DNA of 64,000 bases from Phytobacter diazotrophicus (GTDB lineage Bacteria; Pseudomonadota; Gammaproteobacteria; Enterobacterales; Enterobacteriaceae): NCBI GenBank assembly GCA_004346725.1, contig SMDE01000005.1:124001-188000 (forward strand), given 5' to 3'. The notes below the pieces were generated by a model. That model was given only the letters and a program-made list of their open reading frames with translations. It was not told where the DNA came from and did not search any database. Below, in pieces: positions 59,339 through 64,000 of this stretch. The first letter of the stretch is position 1, and each line of letters opens with the position of its first letter. The translations under genes and the position numbers were made by a program.

Positions 59339-60036
59339 GCAATTTCCCCTGAGGTTGTTGTAATAGAACGAATGGCGTCTACACGACCGGCAGACAAATG
59401 AACAATACGGTCAGCGAGGATCTCGGCTTCACGGCGATCGTGGGTGACATAAACGGCGGTGATGCCGAGCTGGCGAAGCAGAGAGGCCATCTCACGGCAC
59501 AAAGATTCGCGCAGCTCACTGTCGAGATTGGAAAGGGGTTCATCAAACAACAACACGCGCGGCTCGGCGACAATGGCCCGTGCCAGCGCCACTCGCTGCT
59601 GCTGGCCACCCGAGAGCCCGGAGGGTTTGCGCTTAGCAAACTCGCTAAGGCCAACGCGCGCCAGCGCTTGCAGGACACGGTCTTCACGTTCAGCGCGCGG
59701 GACATTACGCATCTTTAACGGGAAAGCGATATTCTCTTCTACCGTCATATGCGGCCACAGCGCATAGTCCTGAAAAACCATGCCAATATCACGGGACTCC
59801 GGCGGCAACGCCCATCCGGCCTTCGCCACCAGACGCGAACCGAAGGTAATGGTGCCGTCAGCAGGTTGTGTTAATCCGGCAAGTAAACGCAACAGCGTAC
59901 TTTTGCCGCAGCCTGAGGGGCCGAGCAAAGCCACGATAGTGCCTGCGGGAATAAGGAGATCGATCTGATTGAGAACGGTGTTGCTGCCAAAGGCATACGA
60001 CACACCTTCCAGGCGGATTTCTGTGAACGCGTCCAT
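59335..60036 (-). CDS. ABC ATP-binding protein of the Fe(III)/phosphonate-type importer
   Basis: ATPase of 233 residues from ATG 60036 (GGGAGAG ahead, spacing 7). Walker A GPSGCGKSTLL, Q-loop QDYALWPHMTV, signature LSGGQQQRVALARAI, Walker B LLFDEPLSNLD and H-loop YVTHDRREA. A short C-terminal tail lacks the regulatory TOBE domain of larger members. The start codon overlaps the stop of a 30-codon upstream ORF (TAATG). First gene of the importer operon. Confidence 0.9.
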   Translation of the reverse strand: MDAFTEIRLEGVSYAFGSNTVLNQIDLLIPAGTIVALLGPSGCGKSTLLRLLAGLTQPADGTITFGSRLVAKAGWALPPESRDIGMVFQDYALWPHMTVEENIAFPLKMRNVPRAEREDRVLQALARVGLSEFAKRKPSGLSGGQQQRVALARAIVAEPRVLLFDEPLSNLDSELRESLCREMASLLRQLGITAVYVTHDRREAEILADRIVHLSAGRVDAIRSITTTSGEIA

Positions 60037-60128
60037 TAGCGCTCTCCCACAATGAGAAAGCGTCTGATACCCGTGGTCTTCATCCAACGGGCCGCGTCCA
60101 CCTGCACGAACGTCAGGGGAGCATACAT
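60036..60128 (-). CDS. Putative 30-residue upstream ORF coupled to the ABC ATPase
   Basis: A small ORF begins at ATG 60128 with AAAGAGGATAACAAT upstream (a strong Shine-Dalgarno with correct spacing) and ends in TAATG, overlapping the ATPase start. The peptide starts MYAPLTFVQ and ends RRFLIVGER. It may be a leader/coupling peptide or a real small protein. No homologue is recognised. Confidence 0.55.
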   Translation of the reverse strand: MYAPLTFVQVDAARWMKTTGIRRFLIVGER

Positions 60129-60279
60129 ATTGTTATCCTCTTTGGGATTTGATGCGGCTGACTATAGGCAGGAAATGTGACGTATAAATTACGGTAATGT
60201 TGCGTCTTGATTTATATAGAAGAATAGTAAACTCTTAGAAGATCTCTCCTGATTTTCCCTAATATAAAAAGGTGATTAC

Positions 60280-62079
60280 GTGCGTATCGCAACGATCACA
60301 AATTTTGCATACATCGCAACCGTTGTTCTGACACTCTCTTCCGGCTTTGCGTTGTTCAGCGCATCCGGTGCGGACCGGGCCGAACGGGAAGCCGTCGCCC
60401 AGATTCGCCTTTTCGATACGCTGACCGATGATCTTGAACGAGAAGCTTATGCGTTGAGTGACCTTGCGCGTGAGGCGGTGGTGAAGCGGCAGCCGGAGAA
60501 CATCAAGGCCTGGCGACAAATGCTGGAGACCGATATCCAGTTCGAAAACCATTTGCTGGGTTTACACGATAACGGCGCAACGTCAGCAGAAATATTGATC
60601 CTCCGGGATGGCCTTAAAGTCTTTGATCAACTTGAAGATGAGCAGCGTGCTGCCATAGCCGCTGTGGAAGCGGGCAATATTAATGAAGGCATGAATATCA
60701 TCTTTGGTCAGCAGTATGAAGACCAGCTTGCTCAGGCCGAATACCGTTTTGCCCATTTTCGCAGCCTGGCGGATCAACGCACTGCGAGCGTCATTGCCGA
60801 GGCGACGGCGCTATCGCAACGGCTACGCACGGTGTCTGAGGTGATGGTGGCGATAACCGCCCTGCTTTTCTTGTTTGTGCTTGGGTTTATTATCAAACAC
60901 CGCATCTTGCGCCCGGTGGTCACGCTGAGCGACGTGGTGAACCGGCTGGCGACACAGGATTATGCGGTGGAAACACCGGTACTGGCGCAGGTAGATGAAA
61001 TTGGCGATATGGCGCAGGCCATCCATATTTTTCGTGAGAACGGTCTGGCCCGACAGCGTCTGGAGCAAGAACGTGATGCCGAGTGGGCTTCGCGCACACT
61101 GCTGGCGAGGATGACGCAACGTCTACAGGGCTGTGATTCCCATGCGGGCATTGTCAGGGTCGTCGGCCGTTTCGCGCCGAAAATCATCCCCGACATGGGG
61201 GGGCGACTCTACATTCTGGATTCGCGGACAAACCGCATGAAATGCGCGGCCCGCTGGCTCCTGCCCTCCGGCGAGGATGCCCCCTTTACCCCCGATGCCT
61301 GTTGGGCATTAAAACGTGGACAACTGCACTGTCCGTCGCACGATTCGGTAGATATGCCCTGCGAACATCTTGTGCCGGAGGTGGCCGCACGGGCCATCTG
61401 TGTTCCGTTAATCGCGCAAAACAAGATTATCGGCCTGCTCACCTTCGATAATGAGCAGCAGAAAGAGCCGACCTACGCCTATCTGGAACTGATGGCAGAG
61501 ACCATCGCGCTTGCGCTGGCAAACCAGATATTGCGCGATACCCTGACAGAAAAAGCGACCCATGATTCGCTGACCGGGTTGCGTAATCGCCATAATCTGG
61601 ATGAGACCCTTCGCAGCCTGGTTGATCAGTCGATGGCAAACGGAACCTCGCTGAGTTGCCTGATGATCGATATCGACTACTTTAAAAAGCTTAATGATAG
61701 CCACGGACACGAAGCGGGTGACAAAGTGCTGCGCGACATTGCCCGGTTGTTACAGGATACGGTGGGCGATAACGGGATTGCCTTCCGCTACGGTGGCGAG
61801 GAGTTTCTGATTATTTTGCCGGATACCAGCGAGACCGATGCCAAAAAACTGGCTGAACGGTTACTGCAAAGCGTACTGGACCATCGCATATTTTATGAGT
61901 CGCATGATATCGGGCAGGTTTCAATCTCGATCGGTCTGGCTACCTGGCCGCAGCATGCGCGGGCGGCAAATCTGATCCGGGCAGCGGACCTTGCGCTTTA
62001 TATGGCGAAAGAACAGGGGCGCGGCCAGATTGTGGTCGCCCGTAACGCCAACGCACCGCAGACGCACCTTTCCTCCTGA
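60280..62079 (+). CDS. HAMP-GAF-GGDEF diguanylate cyclase
   Basis: Inner-membrane cyclase of 599 residues, GTG start with AAAGGTGA. Helices near 5-27 and 184-204 bracket a helical periplasmic sensor; HAMP follows (RPVVTLSDVVNRLATQ), then a GAF domain (about 265-415, with CWALKRGQLHCPSHDSVDMPCEHL), then GGDEF with GGEEF at 505-509. The I-site four residues upstream are GDNG, not RxxD, so product inhibition may be lost. Makes c-di-GMP in response to a periplasmic or cytosolic cue. Confidence 0.9.
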   Translation: MRIATITNFAYIATVVLTLSSGFALFSASGADRAEREAVAQIRLFDTLTDDLEREAYALSDLAREAVVKRQPENIKAWRQMLETDIQFENHLLGLHDNGATSAEILILRDGLKVFDQLEDEQRAAIAAVEAGNINEGMNIIFGQQYEDQLAQAEYRFAHFRSLADQRTASVIAEATALSQRLRTVSEVMVAITALLFLFVLGFIIKHRILRPVVTLSDVVNRLATQDYAVETPVLAQVDEIGDMAQAIHIFRENGLARQRLEQERDAEWASRTLLARMTQRLQGCDSHAGIVRVVGRFAPKIIPDMGGRLYILDSRTNRMKCAARWLLPSGEDAPFTPDACWALKRGQLHCPSHDSVDMPCEHLVPEVAARAICVPLIAQNKIIGLLTFDNEQQKEPTYAYLELMAETIALALANQILRDTLTEKATHDSLTGLRNRHNLDETLRSLVDQSMANGTSLSCLMIDIDYFKKLNDSHGHEAGDKVLRDIARLLQDTVGDNGIAFRYGGEEFLIILPDTSETDAKKLAERLLQSVLDHRIFYESHDIGQVSISIGLATWPQHARAANLIRAADLALYMAKEQGRGQIVVARNANAPQTHLSS

Positions 62080-62115
62080 TATGACGGCTGCGCGGCAGTG
62101 CGCGCAGCCATTTCG

Positions 62116-63210
62116 TTACAGTGTCACTTGCTCACAGTCTGCCTGCAAGCGATCGGCCTCGTCCTGCGGCATCCCGGCGCGCACTGCCGCCGCACAAATC
62201 CCCTGCCAGCTCCCCGGGTCCAACGGAATCCCCTGCGCCTTACGCAGACGGCGGTTGTTCTCTTCCCACTCGCCCGGCACCAGAATCGGCTCGTCATTAC
62301 TATGCGGCGACTGTTTCACCCATTCAACGAAAGCCTGCGTTTGTTGCTGCATATCCGGCGCGGCAAACATGTCCGGGTTTAAAATAATGGTGGTCATACA
62401 GTTGAAAATAGCATCGACGCTGGCCTGCAAAGAGCCCTGATGGGTGGTCTGTCCGCCGGATAAGGCTCCCCCCATAATTTCGCACAGTGCCGCCAGCGCA
62501 TAGCCTTTATGTTGCGCAAACGTCACCAGTGCCCCCAGCGGCGAACGATGCATAACCGCCGGGTCGTTAGTGGGAAGCCCCTGCGCGTCAATAAGACACC
62601 CATCGGGCACCGGCTCGCCTTTGTGATAAGCCACGCGCGTTTTTCCAAATGCAATAGCGCTGGTTGCGTAGTCCAGCAACAGGGGCGATTGCCCTTCCCG
62701 GGGGAAAACCACGCAAAAAGGATTTGTTCCGAACCGGCTGTCTTTTCCGCCAAACGGGGCCACCATCGGATCGCCGACGACGTTGACAAAATGGATGGAG
62801 ATAAAACCGGCTGCGGCACATTGTTCGGCCCAGTAACCAATACGTCCAATATGATGGGAATTGTGAAGCGCAACGGCGGCAAGGCCATGTTGTCGGGCCT
62901 TTTCAATGCCCAGTGAGATAGCCTCATGCGCGGCGACCTGACCAAAAGCCTGATTGCCGTTCAGGGTGACCACCGCGCCCATATCTTTCACCACGCTGGC
63001 ATGGCGGTTAAGTTGCAGGTAGCCCTGTTCAAGGGAGCGAACATAGCTCGGGATCATCCCTACGCCATGAGAATCGTGTCCGGCAAGATTTGCCGCCAGC
63101 AAATGGTCCGCAACCAGGCGAGCTTCCTGTGGTTCGCTGCCCGCATAGTGCAGGATTTTCTCGATAAAATGGTGTAAGCGCTGGGGATGAAGACGAAGCC
63201 CTGTATCCAT
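62116..63210 (-). CDS. HcxB/YbiC-like NAD(P)-dependent hydroxycarboxylate dehydrogenase
   Basis: Malate/L-lactate/ureidoglycolate dehydrogenase (Ldh_2) family, 364 residues from ATG 63210 (GGAG ahead); the open frame upstream to 63363 is not supported. Strongly like E. coli YbiC (HcxB): NLAGHDSHGVGMIPSYVRS, VALHNSHHIGRIGYWAEQCAAAGFISIHF, DSRFGTNPFCVVFPRE. Reduces 2-oxo acids to 2-hydroxy acids. Divergent from the flavin-reductase gene. Confidence 0.9.
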   Translation of the reverse strand: MDTGLRLHPQRLHHFIEKILHYAGSEPQEARLVADHLLAANLAGHDSHGVGMIPSYVRSLEQGYLQLNRHASVVKDMGAVVTLNGNQAFGQVAAHEAISLGIEKARQHGLAAVALHNSHHIGRIGYWAEQCAAAGFISIHFVNVVGDPMVAPFGGKDSRFGTNPFCVVFPREGQSPLLLDYATSAIAFGKTRVAYHKGEPVPDGCLIDAQGLPTNDPAVMHRSPLGALVTFAQHKGYALAALCEIMGGALSGGQTTHQGSLQASVDAIFNCMTTIILNPDMFAAPDMQQQTQAFVEWVKQSPHSNDEPILVPGEWEENNRRLRKAQGIPLDPGSWQGICAAAVRAGMPQDEADRLQADCEQVTL

Positions 63211-63404
63211 TGATAATTCTCCATTTATTATGTTGTTGTCTGCATTTCCATGCTGCATGTGAGCTTGCCTGAGGTCAATAACTGTACGGGCACAGAGAAT
63301 AATGACCTGAAGATTGTTTCTGTGCGGGATAAACATGCAATGCACGGTGTGAGTACCGGGCATCTGTGCTTTAATTCCTGCACGACAGAACGAAGGAGTG
63401 GCTT

Positions 63405-63977
63405 ATGAGTTTTTTCCGTCCGGTGGCGCTGGATCACGCCAGCCGCTTGCTGAATCACGGCCCGACCATACTGATTACCAGTCGTGATGAGAGTATCGAC
63501 CGTCGCAATGTCATGGCGGCGGCCTGGTCAATGCCCGTTGAATTTTCCCCCGCCCGCATCGCGATCGTGGTGGACAAAAGCGCCTGGTCGCGTGAACTGA
63601 TTGAACGCAGCGGTATGTTCGGCATTGTGGTGCCGGGCGTGGCGGCCACCCGCTGGACCTGGGCGGTGGGCAGCATTAGCGGTCGCGAAGAGGATAAATT
63701 CAACTGTTACGGTATTCCGGCCATCGCTGGCCCGGTACTGGGGCTGCCGGTCGTAGAGGAAAAATGTCTGGCGTGGATGGAATGCCGCCTGTTGCCGCCT
63801 ACTGCCGCAATGGAAAAGTATGACACCTTGTTTGGTGAGGTGGTCTCCGCCGCTGCGGATGAACGCGCCTTTAGCAACGGGCACTGGCAGTTTGATGATG
63901 ATCAGTTGAACACCATTCACCATCTGGGTGGCGGCAATTTCGTCACCAGCGGCAAATCGATAAAAGTTCCGGGTTAA
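63405..63977 (+). CDS. Flavin reductase-like domain protein
   Basis: FMN-binding protein of 190 residues (flavin reductase-like / DIM6-NTAB fold). Blocks: LLNHGPTILITSRDESIDRRNVMAAAWSMPV, PARIAIVVDKSAWSRELIERSG, EDKFNCYGIP, AWMECRLLP. Such proteins reduce flavin for a partner oxygenase or act as iron-flavoprotein oxidoreductases. No partner oxygenase is in the window; a shared function with the divergent HcxB-like gene is possible. Confidence 0.86.
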   Translation: MSFFRPVALDHASRLLNHGPTILITSRDESIDRRNVMAAAWSMPVEFSPARIAIVVDKSAWSRELIERSGMFGIVVPGVAATRWTWAVGSISGREEDKFNCYGIPAIAGPVLGLPVVEEKCLAWMECRLLPPTAAMEKYDTLFGEVVSAAADERAFSNGHWQFDDDQLNTIHHLGGGNFVTSGKSIKVPG

Positions 63978-64000
63978 CCTGAAACTCGCCCCGGTAAGCG

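Noticed and set aside
63211-63363. 51-codon extension of the HcxB-like gene
   Set aside because: The extension does not align with YbiC, while ATG 63210 has a GGAG site and the homologous start.
1-64000. CRISPR arrays, tRNA/rRNA genes, transposases, prophage genes
   Set aside because: I saw no direct-repeat array, cloverleaf with conserved T-loop, or transposase/integrase motif; small RNA genes without strong features could still be missed.

Overview
The window is chromosomal DNA from a member of the Enterobacteriaceae. This rests on an fdnGHI formate dehydrogenase operon whose fdnG has an in-frame UGA at codon 196, on yddG, smvA/smvR and nhoA beside it, and on sra followed by a 565-residue MaeA, all with near E. 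coli/Salmonella sequence and typical enteric Shine-Dalgarno starts. The gene order and accessory content match neither E. coli K-12 nor Salmonella; an Enterobacter/Citrobacter/Klebsiella-type relative is likely, but I cannot name the genus from the sequence alone. No rRNA, tRNA, CRISPR array, transposase or prophage gene was seen.

Left part (1-14 kb): a 2-hydroxyacid dehydrogenase and an SDR oxidoreductase, an MFS exporter, a VapBC toxin-antitoxin pair, a SnoaL-like protein, a Fur-type promoter driving a siderophore/haem-type ABC importer with a coupled MFS exporter, two GlxA-type AraC regulators, a hydrolase gene split by a frameshift, an azoreductase/YciI pair, and an extra Bacillus-type GAPDH.

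Middle (14-37 kb): an XRE-cupin regulator beside a tightly coupled six-gene unit (polar amino-acid type ABC importer, carbamoylase/allantoate-type amidohydrolase, DUF1989 protein). Then GrpB, LysR/DMT exporter, AraC/AzlCD, LysR/DHA2 exporter, acetyltransferases and a secreted lipase-like hydrolase. A signalling block follows: Cache-GGDEF cyclase, BLUF-EAL phosphodiesterase (BlrP1-like) and an Aer-like PAS chemoreceptor. A PL5 alginate lyase closes the segment.

Right part (37-64 kb): core enteric sra-maeA and fdnGHI-yddG flank an accessory stretch (PuuA-like glutamine synthetase, ABC-F protein with a leader peptide and alternative RNA structures, VOC protein, AraJ-like exporter, PPK2, CcdAB). 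After yddG come an Xre-RES toxin-antitoxin pair, smvA/smvR, nhoA, a Fe(III)/phosphonate-type ABC importer preceded by a coupled 30-codon ORF, a HAMP-GAF-GGDEF cyclase, an HcxB/YbiC-like dehydrogenase and a flavin-reductase-like protein.

The most interesting signals are the ABC-F leader attenuator (41.2-41.4 kb), the coupled upstream ORF at 60.0-60.1 kb, an enteric palindromic repeat placed in the fdnG mRNA leader, the uptake/carbamoylase operon, and three toxin-antitoxin modules, each with a recognisable operator.
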